Part shown: positions 16,303 through 25,231 of the stretch, in pieces
Layout of the letters: each line of letters starts with the position of its first letter
Numbering within the stretch: position 1 is the stretch's first letter
Origin: Syntrophales bacterium
Lineage (GTDB): Bacteria; Desulfobacterota; Syntrophia; Syntrophales; UBA8958
NCBI GenBank assembly: GCA_026417625.1
Contig: JAOACW010000002.1
Span: 1 to 50,365 of the forward strand
Direction: 5' to 3'
DNA: 50,365 nucleotides
Translations under genes and position numbers: made by a program
Notes under the pieces: generated by a model
What the model was told of the DNA's origin: nothing
The model's database searches: none
What the model saw: the letters and a program-made list of their open reading frames with translations, nothing else

Positions 16303-17446
16303 GTTTTTTACTTAATACAATTCTGTAGATTTCGGTCATTTTCTGTGCCGTCCTCTTCCAAGTAAAGGCTCCGGCTGTTTTTATGGCCCCTTGGGAGAGA
16401 TGTAACTTAATAACCGGCTGGAGGGTGTGTTTTATTAAATACGCAAACCTAGCACTGTCCGCAGGATCATCTATTGTAAAACCGTTCACGTTTTCTTCTA
16501 TTAGATCTTTGGCACCAACTTTTGAACTCAAAATCACGGGTAGTCCTTTGGCCATAGCTTCCAGCACCACGATACCGAAGGTGTCGAACCGGGATGGCAT
16601 TACGAATAAATCCGCCGATGAGTAAAGTTCATTTAAGGCTTTACGTGTCAATATCCCTGTAAATGTTACACTGCTTCCTATTCCGGCATTTGTGGCCATC
16701 CTTTGGTAAGGCCCTTTGTTATCTCGTCCCACAACGACGAGATGAAACTTAACCTCGGGAAATAAAACACGCAACTTTCCCAGGGCATTTATGAGGAAAT
16801 CCAGACCTTTGATGTGAAAATTCATGGAGACGAAGAGCACAATGGGAAGATCTGAGGGGATACCGTACTTTTTCCTGGTGTGGTCTCTTAGGTTTTTTGA
16901 TCCTGGTCCTGTGACCTCTTCTGGGTCGATTCCAGGATGAACAACTGAAACATGCGGTGAGGCGCTGGGGTATCTCCTGAGCAAATACTCCTTGGTCAAA
17001 TTGGAAACAGCTATAAAGTGACAGTTTCTCTTAGAGTTTACCATTCGCTTTTCAACCCAACCCAAGGTGAGGTCGAAAAGACTGGGTTGGATTTTCCTCC
17101 GCACCTCTTTAATCCACAGAAGATGAGGTATACCGTGCAGTGTGTAGATATCCGGTTCAAACATCCTGTCATGGGCGTGGATTATGTCTATTTTAGCTCT
17201 TACACACGCGCGATGCGCAAAAAGGGCGAAAGACAACGGACGTAAGAATCGGGGAAATATGGGAATGGGGATACGGTGGAAAATCACAGGTGCTTTACTG
17301 GGTTGCCATTGGTTCGCAAAGATGTGAATCTCCCACATAGGATCAGAGGCAAGTTCGTCGGCCAGGGAGGCGGCGAACCCCTCCGCTCCACCTATCATTC
17401 CGTATTTGGGGATGCAGAAACCTATGCGAACTTTACTTGATTCCAT
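16286..17446 (-). CDS. Family 4 glycosyltransferase
   Basis: A 386-residue GT-B enzyme. The start at 17446 is chosen because the sequence from there (MESSKVRIGFCIPKYGMIGG) is the classic N-terminus; the longer open frame runs back over the divergent gene. The glycine-rich GMIGGAEGFAASLADEL loop, VVHPGIDPEEV and the E-x7-E block SRFDTFGIVVLEAMAKGLPV are all present. It is the first gene of the minus glycan arm, divergent from a GT2 gene at 17541, with a shared 94-base AT-rich gap that should hold both promoters. The sugar is unknown. Confidence 0.9.
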   Translation of the reverse strand: MESSKVRIGFCIPKYGMIGGAEGFAASLADELASDPMWEIHIFANQWQPSKAPVIFHRIPIPIFPRFLRPLSFALFAHRACVRAKIDIIHAHDRMFEPDIYTLHGIPHLLWIKEVRRKIQPSLFDLTLGWVEKRMVNSKRNCHFIAVSNLTKEYLLRRYPSASPHVSVVHPGIDPEEVTGPGSKNLRDHTRKKYGIPSDLPIVLFVSMNFHIKGLDFLINALGKLRVLFPEVKFHLVVVGRDNKGPYQRMATNAGIGSSVTFTGILTRKALNELYSSADLFVMPSRFDTFGIVVLEAMAKGLPVILSSKVGAKDLIEENVNGFTIDDPADSARFAYLIKHTLQPVIKLHLSQGAIKTAGAFTWKRTAQKMTEIYRIVLSKKHGKLY

Positions 17447-17540
17447 ACATTTTGGATAGCATGTTCCTTGCGATTTTTCATTGTTTAATTCAATAATTTT
17501 ATATGCTATACGGGCGCAAAAAAGCCATGAGGTAAAACTT

Positions 17541-18320
17541 TTGGAAAGTAAAATTCCCATTTCGGTGGCAATCATCACAAAGAACGAGGAGGCGAACCTC
17601 CCTCGCTGCCTTGCGAGTGTATCGTTTGCCAAACAGGTTGTGGTGGTTGATTCGGGAAGTACAGATGGGACAGTGGATATAGCTCGAAGTTTTGGATGTG
17701 ATGTATACGAGGAGCCTTGGAGGGGAGGGTTTGGAATTCAGAAGCAATTGGCTGTGGATAGGTGTTGTGAACCTTGGGTGCTCGTTCTCGACGCGGACGA
17801 GAGGCTCCCTGAGGAAACGGTGGATACGATAATCCGTGTGGTCACAGAGGGTGATCCCGATGTGATGGGTTACAGTTTTCCCCGAAAGAACTTTTTCCAC
17901 GGACGTTGGATCCGCCATGCAGGGTGGTGGCCCGATCGCGTTGTCCGTCTTTTTCGTAGGGGCTGTGGAAGGATGTCCACTGCCCTTGTTCACGAAGGGG
18001 TAGAGGTTGACGGAAAGGTCATGAAACTTGAATGTCCCATTGAGCATTTTACCGATGGTGATCTGGCGAGGATTCTCCAGAAGATCGATCGTTATTCCAC
18101 CTTAGGGGCAAAGACGGCTTTTAGTGAGGGGAAAAGGGCGACTATTTTTGGGGCGACAGTTAGGGCCGGATGGACTTTTTTTTATGATTATGTTTTTCGC
18201 TTTGGGTTCCTGGATGGGGAGCCAGGTTTAACGCTTGCCGTTACCGATGCGATTAACAAGTTTTTTAAGTATGCAAAACTTGCGCGGTTGTGTCGAGAGA
18301 AACTAGAGGTGGAGGAATAG
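17541..18320 (+). CDS. Family 2 glycosyltransferase, WaaE/KdtX-like
   Basis: A 259-residue enzyme related to WaaE, which adds a glucose to inner-core heptose in some enterobacteria. IPISVAIITKNEEANL and VVDSGSTDGTVDIA are the nucleotide-binding blocks, LVLDADERLPEE carries the DxD motif, and GWWPDRVVRLFRR with HEGVEVDG matches the WaaE middle region. The likely start is TTG at 17541: GAGGT lies seven to eleven bases before it. An ATG at 17481 has no ribosome site and would add 20 unmatched residues. It is the first gene of the plus-strand glycan arm. Substrate assignment is by family only. Confidence 0.88.
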   Translation: MESKIPISVAIITKNEEANLPRCLASVSFAKQVVVVDSGSTDGTVDIARSFGCDVYEEPWRGGFGIQKQLAVDRCCEPWVLVLDADERLPEETVDTIIRVVTEGDPDVMGYSFPRKNFFHGRWIRHAGWWPDRVVRLFRRGCGRMSTALVHEGVEVDGKVMKLECPIEHFTDGDLARILQKIDRYSTLGAKTAFSEGKRATIFGATVRAGWTFFYDYVFRFGFLDGEPGLTLAVTDAINKFFKYAKLARLCREKLEVEE

Positions 18321-18325
18321 GCGTA

Positions 18326-19255
18326 TTGGTTGATGTATCTGTGATTATTGTCAATTACAATACAAGGGATCTGCTTCGGGATTGTCTGGAGTCTGTGGTA
18401 AACACGGTAAAGACGGTTACCTATGAGGTTATCGTTGTTGATAACGCTTCGGTGGATGGCAGTGTTGCCATGGTGAAGGAAGAGTACCCTTGGGTGAAAC
18501 TGATAACGAACGAAAAAAATAGAGGTTTCGCGGCGGCGAATAACCAGGCTTTCGCTATTATGGAGGGTAGGTATGCCCTTCTTTTAAATACCGATGCCGT
18601 TCTTACTGAAGGGGCCGTTCATGAATTGTACTCTTTCATGGAGAAGACCCCCGAGACGGGTATGTGTTGTGGCCAACTTTTAAATGCGGATGGTTCAAAA
18701 CAGAGTTCTATTGCTGTTTTTCCAACGATTGTCACGCTTTTGTTTAATATGTCTGTTTTGGAGTTTCTCTTTCCATCCCGTTTTCCAGGCAAACGTTACG
18801 AACATTTATCTCCCCTGGAGATTGAATCGGGTGTGGGTGCATGTCTAATGATACGCAAGGAGGCGCTGGATCACGTGGGGTGGTTTGATGAAAGGTATTT
18901 CTTTTTTTTCGAAGAGACGGATCTCGCTCGCAAGATGCACATGATGGGATGGAAGGTATTTTTTGTACCCACCGCCCGCATATACCATTACCAGGGGAAA
19001 AGTATTGGTGTTGAGATAAACTCGCGAATACATTTCTATAGATCGCGGTATCAGTACTTTAAGAAGTGGTACAACCCCATTTATTTTAGCTTGGTAAAAT
19101 GTGTCATTTTTATTCGGCTTGCTGTGAATTTTCTGGGCCATGCGTTAGCGGCGGCATTTATGCTTGGTCGCGGCGAGGAGGTAGTGAGAAAACTCAAGTT
19201 GTACAAAGCACTCATTCTCCTTCATATAAAAGAACCTTCGTCTTTTGGTATTTGA
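18326..19255 (+). CDS. Family 2 glycosyltransferase, rhamnosyltransferase-like
   Basis: A 309-residue WbbL-type enzyme. It opens VDVSVIIVNYNTRDL and has VVDNASVDGSVAM, the DxD-type block LLLNTDAVLTEGAV and WFDERYFFFFEETDLARK. A TTG start at 18326 is favoured because GGAGGA precedes it by about nine bases. A GTG at 18290 would overlap the upstream gene by 31 bases and add a glycine-rich tail without similarity. Its N-terminal half is closely similar to the minus-strand gene at 15412-16302 (shared NEKNRGFAAANNQ), indicating paralogues from a local duplication. The sugar is not known. Confidence 0.88.
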   Translation: MVDVSVIIVNYNTRDLLRDCLESVVNTVKTVTYEVIVVDNASVDGSVAMVKEEYPWVKLITNEKNRGFAAANNQAFAIMEGRYALLLNTDAVLTEGAVHELYSFMEKTPETGMCCGQLLNADGSKQSSIAVFPTIVTLLFNMSVLEFLFPSRFPGKRYEHLSPLEIESGVGACLMIRKEALDHVGWFDERYFFFFEETDLARKMHMMGWKVFFVPTARIYHYQGKSIGVEINSRIHFYRSRYQYFKKWYNPIYFSLVKCVIFIRLAVNFLGHALAAAFMLGRGEEVVRKLKLYKALILLHIKEPSSFGI

Positions 19256-19259
19256 TAAA

Positions 19260-20423
19260 ATGGAGTTTGTCGATCTTAAGAAACAACGAGAAAGAATAAA
19301 GACGCGCATAGTTCAGAACATTGAGCGTGTTATGTCCCACGGCCGTTACATCATGGGACCTGAGGTTGTGGAGCTTGAGGAGAGACTTGCCTCCTTTGTG
19401 GAGGTGGAACACGCCGTAGGTTGTTCTTCTGGGACGGATGCCCTCCTTTTGGCCTTGATGGCGCTGAGTGTTGGACCGGGGGATGCTGTCTTTACTACGC
19501 CATTTACGTTTGTGGCGACAGCGGAGGCGATTAAATTAGTTGGCGCTACCCCGGTGTTCGTGGATATTGATCCGAGAACTTATAACATTGATGCGGAAAA
19601 ACTTGAAAGGGCTATCATTGCCCTTTCAAGGCAGGATTTATCTTTTTACCCCTTGCCACGGAATGCTAGGTATCTAAAGCCACGAGCGGTCATACCTGTA
19701 GATCTCTTCGGTTTACCTGCAGATTACGAAGCGATTGAAGAAGTTGCAAAGAGATACGGTCTGTACGTTATTGAGGATGCCGCCCAGTCTTTTGGTGCTG
19801 AGTACAAGGGGAGAAAAACCTGTTCCTTTGGGCAAATCGCATGTACCTCCTTTTACCCTGCTAAACCTCTAGGTGGGTACGGTGATGGAGGTATGTGTTT
19901 TACAGATGATGATGAACTGGCAGGTGTGTTGCGTTCTCTCCGCGATCATGGCCAAGGGAGTAGAAGGTATGAGTACATTCGTCTGGGAATTAACGGCCGT
20001 TTGGATACAATTCAGGCCGCTATCCTCCTGGCTAAATGGGAGATTTTCCCTGAGGAGTTCCAGTTACGCCAGGAGGTTGCAGCGCGCTACAGATCTCTCC
20101 TTGGAAGTAACAAGACTTTGGTTCTTCCAGAGGTACCGGAGGGATTAAAGTCAGCATGGGCTCAGTTTTCTGTTCTGGCAACTGATGAAAATACAAGAAG
20201 GGTACAAATGGAAAATCTTTCCAGAGCTGGAGTACCTACTGTCATTTACTACCCCAAACCTCTTCATTTGCAATGTGTCTTTTCAGAGTTGGGGTACAAC
20301 GATGGAGATTTCCCATTTAGCGAGGACTGTGCAAAGCGTATATTCAGCCTGCCCATGCATCCCTATCTAACGTTGGAGGAGCAATTAAAAATTGCGGATG
20401 TTCTAAGCGGTACGGTCTACTAG
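19260..20423 (+). CDS. DegT/DnrJ/EryC1 aminotransferase (WbpE/GnnB-like)
   Basis: A PLP-dependent sugar aminotransferase of 387 residues. Its opening EFVDLKKQRERIK, YIMGPEVVELEERLA, GCSSGTDALLLALMA, VIEDAAQSFGAEYKG, the PLP-lysine block SFYPAKPLGGYGDGG and SLPMHPYLT follow WbpE and GnnB closely. Such enzymes convert a 3-keto UDP-sugar to a 3-amino sugar. The needed 3-keto intermediate would come from a Gfo/Idh/MocA oxidoreductase, and one sits in the lpx operon at 29235. The ATG at 19260 follows the previous stop by four bases; the longer frame from 19245 overlaps that gene. The substrate is inferred. Confidence 0.88.
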   Translation: MEFVDLKKQRERIKTRIVQNIERVMSHGRYIMGPEVVELEERLASFVEVEHAVGCSSGTDALLLALMALSVGPGDAVFTTPFTFVATAEAIKLVGATPVFVDIDPRTYNIDAEKLERAIIALSRQDLSFYPLPRNARYLKPRAVIPVDLFGLPADYEAIEEVAKRYGLYVIEDAAQSFGAEYKGRKTCSFGQIACTSFYPAKPLGGYGDGGMCFTDDDELAGVLRSLRDHGQGSRRYEYIRLGINGRLDTIQAAILLAKWEIFPEEFQLRQEVAARYRSLLGSNKTLVLPEVPEGLKSAWAQFSVLATDENTRRVQMENLSRAGVPTVIYYPKPLHLQCVFSELGYNDGDFPFSEDCAKRIFSLPMHPYLTLEEQLKIADVLSGTVY

Positions 20424-20425
20424 AG

Positions 20426-21526
20426 ATGATTGTTGGTAGATCTTTTAAACTGACCTCGGCCATTAAACGGATACTTCTGATACAGCTCGGTGATATTGGA
20501 GATGTGGTTTGGTCCTTGCCTACTATAAGGGCCATTAAAGAAGCGTATCCCGAATCTTTTCTTTCCGTTTGTGTCAGGGAGGGGCATGGTGGAGATTTGC
20601 TGAGGGCTGATCCCCATGTGGACCAGGTGCGGGAGGTTGCCCGTAGAAGCAAGAGCTTTTTCAAAGACCTTTGTGCGGATGTTGCTTTGATCAAAGAACT
20701 TAAATCGGCTCGTTTTGACGCAGTATTCGACCTGCGGGGGGATGAACGAGGCGCTTTTCTTGCCTTTTTCACCAGGGCACCCCTTAGAGCGGCCCAGTAT
20801 TACGAAAATGTTTCCCTTCTCCGCAACGTGATGTTTACCCACCTTGTGAGGATAGCCGATGATGGTGAAAGGAGGGGGAGGGCAGCGGAACAGTCACTCA
20901 GGATTGTTCGTTGTTTTGGGATTGACACTGAACATAGGATACCAAAAATATACGTGCGAGAAGATTGGTTACATAATGCAAAGGCTATTCTTGGATCGTA
21001 TCTGGACATGAGAGAAGGAAGGATCCCCTCTTTTATTAGCGTCAGCCCTTTTTCCCGCTGGTTTTACAAAGAATGGCCTATTGAAAAGTGGCAGGAACTC
21101 CTCAAGTGGGTGGTCCATAAAATAGGAGTACCAGTAGTTGTTGTAGGTTCAGAAAATGAGCGGAAAAGGGTTGAAGATATAGTTGAACCTATAGCAGATG
21201 GGATTGTGTTAAATCTGGCGGGGAAAACCACCCTTTCTACGCTTGCCGCTCTTTTAAGTATGAGCAGTTTACATATTGGAGTAGATACAGCAGGTCCCCA
21301 TATCGCTGCTGCTGTGGGGACCCCTACAGTAACTCTCTATGGACCAACGGACTGGCGAGAGTGGGCTCCTATTGGGGAAAAACACTTTGTGGTTTCTACG
21401 GATTTGTCCTGTGCTCCGTGTTATAAGAAAGGATGTGGTGATCGTGGTAGAAGTCTATGTATGGAGGAGTTGCCCGTTGACAAGGTTAAGGAGGTCATTC
21501 GGAGATTTTTTCTGCCTCTTCGATGA
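20426..21526 (+). CDS. Family 9 glycosyltransferase (LPS heptosyltransferase family)
   Basis: A 366-residue GT-B enzyme that transfers heptose from an ADP-heptose donor to LPS core. The family start IKRILLIQLGDIGDVVWSLP follows a 13-residue leader. The C-terminal donor site shows LHIGVDTAGPHIAAAVGTPTVTLYGPTDW, a standard GT9 signature (residues about 290-320), followed by CAPCYKKGCG. It begins two bases after the aminotransferase stop, so it belongs to the same operon. It is the third GT9 gene in the window, beside waaC and waaF. It may add a third heptose or another core sugar. Its end overlaps the convergent Trm112-like gene by 32 bases. Confidence 0.85.
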   Translation: MIVGRSFKLTSAIKRILLIQLGDIGDVVWSLPTIRAIKEAYPESFLSVCVREGHGGDLLRADPHVDQVREVARRSKSFFKDLCADVALIKELKSARFDAVFDLRGDERGAFLAFFTRAPLRAAQYYENVSLLRNVMFTHLVRIADDGERRGRAAEQSLRIVRCFGIDTEHRIPKIYVREDWLHNAKAILGSYLDMREGRIPSFISVSPFSRWFYKEWPIEKWQELLKWVVHKIGVPVVVVGSENERKRVEDIVEPIADGIVLNLAGKTTLSTLAALLSMSSLHIGVDTAGPHIAAAVGTPTVTLYGPTDWREWAPIGEKHFVVSTDLSCAPCYKKGCGDRGRSLCMEELPVDKVKEVIRRFFLPLR

Positions 21527-21668
21527 GCATGATGGGGATTCCATCTCTGATTTTGTAGAGAAGTTTGCAATTGTTGCATATGAGTCCACTTAACTTTTCG
21601 TTGAGGTAGATGTCCCCTTTGCACTGGGGGCATGCCAGAACTTCAAGTAGCTCTTTGCTTATCGTCAT
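21495..21668 (-). CDS. Trm112-family zinc-binding protein (UPF0434)
   Basis: A 57-residue protein. Four cysteines in two pairs (ACPQCKG and CNNCK) form the zinc site, followed by YKIRDGIPIMLIEEA, the usual ending of YcaR-like proteins. The start is ATG at 21668, with GGGAGG just upstream; a longer frame from 21689 has no ribosome site. Trm112-like proteins are small partners that activate methyltransferases in other organisms; the bacterial role is unclear. Near lpxK in E. coli there is a similar gene (ycaR). Here it closes the lipid A/heptose run, overlapping waaC by 26 bases and the convergent heptosyltransferase by 32. Confidence 0.88.
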   Translation of the reverse strand: MTISKELLEVLACPQCKGDIYLNEKLSGLICNNCKLLYKIRDGIPIMLIEEAEKISE

Positions 21669-22707
21669 GTTTACCTCCCAAAGTTTCACTTACTGCATTA
21701 AAAACGGGTTCAACGTCCAAATTACTCATACATGCTTTATTGTAACATTTTTTCAAAAAGCAGGGGCTGCAAGGAATATTGAGACGCACAACCCGATGAT
21801 GGGTTCCGTATGGGCCTGTTCGTCGGGGATCTGTGGGACCGAACAGGGCTACGACGGGTGTTCCCACAGCGGCGGCAATATGCATCGGCCCTGTGTCGGT
21901 ACTGACAACCAAATCGGCACGACGATAAAGAGAGGCCAATTGCCGCAGGGTAGTCTTCCCCCCCAAATTTAGAACGGGTGAGGTCATGTTTTTTTCAATA
22001 CTGGCGAGGTAAGGTCCGTCGTTGTAACCACCTGTAAGTACAATGCCCCTATTCAATTCTTGGTAAATGCGATCACAGAGTTCTGCAAACTTTTTTTCAC
22101 TCCAAAGCTTCGTTTCCCAGAGGGCGAAGGGATTCACAGCAACAAAGCCATTACAATTTTTGAGGGCTTCTGAACTTCTTAGTAGATCTTCTACGTGCTG
22201 GATATCCACTTCCTTTTCGGGGATGAGAAACTTCTTTTCTGTGACGTCCCCACCCAGGTAGGCCACGAAGTCTAGGTATCGGTCAACAGCATGTTTTGTG
22301 AGGTCTTCTGGGATCTTTTCTCTGTAAAATAAACCACTCAGTTCCTGAAGGCTTTTGTACCCGAGGGTTCTCATACCCTTCGACAACATGACAATGAGTG
22401 AGCTTTTTAAAAGGCCATGGAAATCGATTATTAAATCGTATCTGCGATCTCTTAATATCTTAACGAACGTCGATACCTCTCTGAAGACTTCTCTTACTTT
22501 TCCCCGTTTGAGGTTTTCGATCCAGGAAATGCGACGGGAGACGACAACCCTATTGAGCAAAGGATGATCTAAAATGAGATCTGCAGCTTTCTCTTCTACG
22601 ACCCAGGTGATGTAGGCTTCGGGGTAAAGTTTTCTCAGCGCAGCAAGGGAGGGGAGTGTATGTACTACATCTCCTATGGCGCTCAGCTTAACTATAAGAA
22701 TGTTCAA
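21643..22707 (-). CDS. waaC: LPS heptosyltransferase I
   Basis: WaaC adds the first heptose to Kdo in the LPS inner core, from ADP-heptose, on the cytoplasmic face. The 354-residue protein begins MNILIVKLSAIGDVVHTLPS, exactly the WaaC pattern, then ITWVVEEKAADLI. The donor block VVSTDTGPMHIAAAVGTPVVALFGPTDP matches GT9, and a CSPCFLKKCYN motif follows. It lies five bases after gmhB, in the run with waaF. Assignment as heptosyltransferase I rather than another GT9 rests on the N-terminal match and neighbours. The C-terminal end overlaps the Trm112-like start. Confidence 0.88.
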   Translation of the reverse strand: MNILIVKLSAIGDVVHTLPSLAALRKLYPEAYITWVVEEKAADLILDHPLLNRVVVSRRISWIENLKRGKVREVFREVSTFVKILRDRRYDLIIDFHGLLKSSLIVMLSKGMRTLGYKSLQELSGLFYREKIPEDLTKHAVDRYLDFVAYLGGDVTEKKFLIPEKEVDIQHVEDLLRSSEALKNCNGFVAVNPFALWETKLWSEKKFAELCDRIYQELNRGIVLTGGYNDGPYLASIEKNMTSPVLNLGGKTTLRQLASLYRRADLVVSTDTGPMHIAAAVGTPVVALFGPTDPRRTGPYGTHHRVVRLNIPCSPCFLKKCYNKACMSNLDVEPVFNAVSETLGGKHDDKQRAT

Positions 22708-22712
22708 TTCCC

Positions 22713-23276
22713 TTATGCCTCCTCCAGATATCCCACGATCCAGTTGGCTGCATCCAGAATATTCGCTGCAATGTAGTCCGGTTGAACCTCAAGGGTCTCT
22801 TTAACCTCTGGATTTCCCGTTTTCACGAGGATTCCTTTGCACCCCGCCCGTTTACCTGCGAGGATGTCTTTGAGCATATCACCAATCATCCACGAACGAG
22901 AGAGATCTATTTCCCACTCCTTAGCCGCTGTTTCCAGTAGGCCTGGTTCAGGTTTGCGGCATGAACATCTCATCTGGTATTTGCCTGAACCCTCAGGGTG
23001 ATGGGGGCAGTAGTAAAAAGCATTTAGAATTGCCCCTTCTGCGAGGAACATTTGGCGAATCTTTTCGTGAAGTGCATTCACAAAGGTTTCATCGAAGTAT
23101 CCCCGAGCAATACCCGATTGATTAGTTACGACTATAGTCAGCAGGTCGTGGCGGTTCAAAAGGCGGACTGCCTCAATTGCACCGGGCAATATCCTTAGTT
23201 TCTCCATACTGTCGAGGTATCCCACTTCTTCGTTCAACGTTCCATCTCTGTCAAGGAAGACTGCACGTTTTTTCAT
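22713..23276 (-). CDS. gmhB: D-glycero-D-manno-heptose 1,7-bisphosphate 7-phosphatase
   Basis: GmhB removes the 7-phosphate of heptose bisphosphate on the way to ADP-heptose, in the cytoplasm. The 187-residue HAD enzyme opens with VFLDRDGTLNEE (nucleophile DxDGT). VVTNQSGIARGYF is HAD motif II. The zinc-binding loop is clear: CPHHPEGSGKYQMRCSCRKP, with the needed histidine and cysteines. SWMIGDMLKDILAGKRAGCKG contains the magnesium-binding aspartates. It overlaps waaF by four bases (ATGA). The anomer used, beta or alpha, cannot be decided from the sequence. Confidence 0.93.
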   Translation of the reverse strand: MKKRAVFLDRDGTLNEEVGYLDSMEKLRILPGAIEAVRLLNRHDLLTIVVTNQSGIARGYFDETFVNALHEKIRQMFLAEGAILNAFYYCPHHPEGSGKYQMRCSCRKPEPGLLETAAKEWEIDLSRSWMIGDMLKDILAGKRAGCKGILVKTGNPEVKETLEVQPDYIAANILDAANWIVGYLEEA

Positions 23277-24349
23277 ATCTCCCCCAGTTCTTTTGCTGAT
23301 TCAAACACCTCCTCTGGTGTAATGAGAAGCATACATCGGAAATCTGTGGGGCACTTTTTCCGCAGACAGGGACTACATGGTACGTTTTTGTATATCACCT
23401 TTGTTTTTGGGCCTAAAGGGGATGTGGTTTTAGGATTTGTGGAACCAAAAATGGCTACCGTGGGAACTCCGAATGCAGCAGCAAGGTGCATAAGTCCAGA
23501 GTCGTTTGAAATGAATAGATTGCAGCAGGAAATGAGTGCGAATGCTTCGCGGAGGCTTGTCCTTCCGCCAAGGTCTATAGTCTCGTGGCGGCAGATTGAT
23601 TTTACCATGGATGTAATCCTTCTGTCATTTTTGCTTCCGAAGAGCAACACGGTGGTGTTTCCTCTCTCCTTAATGAGGTCAGCTACTTTTGCAAATCTTT
23701 CAAGAGGCCATATTTTTGCAGGACCGTATGTAGCCCCTGGAGCTATGCCCACTATTTTTTTATTCTTCAGATCATAACGGTCGATTAGTTCGACTATCCG
23801 TCGTTTAACATCCTCATCGGGTTCCAGCTTTACTTCCGTTTCGTTATTCTGGCAGCCTAGAGCTTTTACCATCTCAAGATAGTAGAGGGTCTGGTGGACG
23901 TGTTTTAGTTCTTTCCTGAGGAGTACAGAATGGGTGAGTAAAAAACCCCGCAGGTCTGTGTTGTAACCTGCCCTTATTTTGATCCCCGCAAGTGAGGTAA
24001 TGATGGCTGCCTCCATAGCATTCTGGAGCAGTATGGCTATATCAAACTCTTTTTTTCTAAGTTCCCTTGCTAGGCGGATTTTACCTATAGCGCCTTGATG
24101 AATCCCTGGATCGTAAAAGTAAACGGTCTCGTCCACTTCAGGTAAAAGTTGGTATACATCTGCTACCCAAGGTTTTGCCAGTACACCAATATAGGCTTCT
24201 GGATAGGCCTTTCTTATGGCTCGGATGGCGGGGATTGTCATAACGGCATCGCCTATCCAATTTGTCCCCCTTATAAGTATTCGTTTCACACCTTCTCTGG
24301 GTAGTTTTCTATTCCCCCTCACTTCGGGAGTTACACCTGTCAATTCCAT
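23273..24349 (-). CDS. waaF: LPS heptosyltransferase II
   Basis: WaaF adds the second heptose to the LPS inner core. The 358-residue GT9 enzyme has the characteristic ILIRGTNWIGDAVMTIPAI block beginning about residue 25, after a short leader that may be a late-start overcall. The donor-site segment LFISNDSGLMHLAAAFGVPTVAIFGSTNP and CSPCLRKKCPTDFRCM close the enzyme. It is coupled by a four-base overlap to gmhB and follows lpxL by six bases. The name is supported by the highly specific RGTNWIGDAVMT motif. Confidence 0.92.
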   Translation of the reverse strand: MELTGVTPEVRGNRKLPREGVKRILIRGTNWIGDAVMTIPAIRAIRKAYPEAYIGVLAKPWVADVYQLLPEVDETVYFYDPGIHQGAIGKIRLARELRKKEFDIAILLQNAMEAAIITSLAGIKIRAGYNTDLRGFLLTHSVLLRKELKHVHQTLYYLEMVKALGCQNNETEVKLEPDEDVKRRIVELIDRYDLKNKKIVGIAPGATYGPAKIWPLERFAKVADLIKERGNTTVLLFGSKNDRRITSMVKSICRHETIDLGGRTSLREAFALISCCNLFISNDSGLMHLAAAFGVPTVAIFGSTNPKTTSPLGPKTKVIYKNVPCSPCLRKKCPTDFRCMLLITPEEVFESAKELGEI

Positions 24350-24355
24350 TTTAGC

Positions 24356-25231
24356 TCACTTCTGACATGGTCTCGTCTTCCACCGTTGGTGGAGCCAGAA
24401 CCACTGTTCCGGGTATTTCCTTATCATGTTTTCAATTATTTTCGCGAATCTCTGTGTGTTGGTAAAGATGTCCCTCTCGTAGTCGCCAGTATTGTCGATC
24501 TCGACCGGTTCCAGAAGGATGAAGCGGTAGCGGCCATCACTCATGCGGGGCATGAAAGCGGGAAGCACAGGGGAACCGGTTCTCATCGCCAGAACCGCAA
24601 GGCCGACGGATGTACAGGCAGGTCTCCCAAAGAAGTCTACAAAGACCCCTTCCTGGACAGATACGTTCTGATCGCTGAGAATCCCTATTACTCGATTTTT
24701 CATTAGAAGGCGAGTTATGATTTTACCTGAACCTCTATTTACTATCAGGTTGTTGCCGTGGAGGGTACGCACTGTGCGAAAGAGATCTTCCAGGAAACTA
24801 TTATCGAGGGGGCGGTACACAATTTCTAGTGGGACTTTTGTGAGAGGGAATGCTGCCGTCATAAGCTCCCAGTTGCCGAAATGGGCTACCAGGGAGAGCA
24901 CTCCGTGCCCCTGTTCGAGTGCTTTGTCCACATGTTCGAGACCTTCAAAATCCACCCAATTGTGGAGGTTTTCTTTTGTAATTGCAGGGATGGAGAAAAA
25001 ATCCGCCATAACAATGCCTAAGTGACGGTAAGTTCCCTTGGCTATGCGGATAATCTCCTTTGTAGGTTTTTCGGGAAAGGCTCGGCGAAGGTTGTGTATT
25101 GTTATAAGGCGGTGTTTTGGTGAAAGATGATAGAAACTCCGGAGGAGAATAGTAAAGATGAACCTCCGTAATCTAAGAGGAACCATCCCCATCACTTTCA
25201 GTGTTAATTTTGTGGTCCAGTGTTTGATCAT
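24356..25231 (-). CDS. lpxL: Lipid A biosynthesis acyltransferase
   Basis: This enzyme adds a secondary acyl chain to a lipid A precursor at the inner membrane. The 291-residue protein has an amphipathic or membrane N-terminus (LRRFIFTILLRSFYHLS), the acyltransferase HxxxxE motif in VAHFGNWELMTA, then VYRPLDNSFLEDLFRTVR, NRGSGKIITRLLMKNRVIG and the ending YPEQWFWLHQRWKTRP, all typical of LpxL/HtrB. It overlaps lpxK by four bases. One such gene is present here; a second acyltransferase, if any, is elsewhere. LpxL and LpxM cannot be separated on sequence alone. Confidence 0.9.
   Translation of the reverse strand: MIKHWTTKLTLKVMGMVPLRLRRFIFTILLRSFYHLSPKHRLITIHNLRRAFPEKPTKEIIRIAKGTYRHLGIVMADFFSIPAITKENLHNWVDFEGLEHVDKALEQGHGVLSLVAHFGNWELMTAAFPLTKVPLEIVYRPLDNSFLEDLFRTVRTLHGNNLIVNRGSGKIITRLLMKNRVIGILSDQNVSVQEGVFVDFFGRPACTSVGLAVLAMRTGSPVLPAFMPRMSDGRYRFILLEPVEIDNTGDYERDIFTNTQRFAKIIENMIRKYPEQWFWLHQRWKTRPCQK

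Noticed and set aside
17447-17632. N-terminal extension of the GT4 gene to 17632
   Set aside because: It runs over the divergent GT2 gene and encodes a non-matching leader; the family N-terminus begins at 17446.
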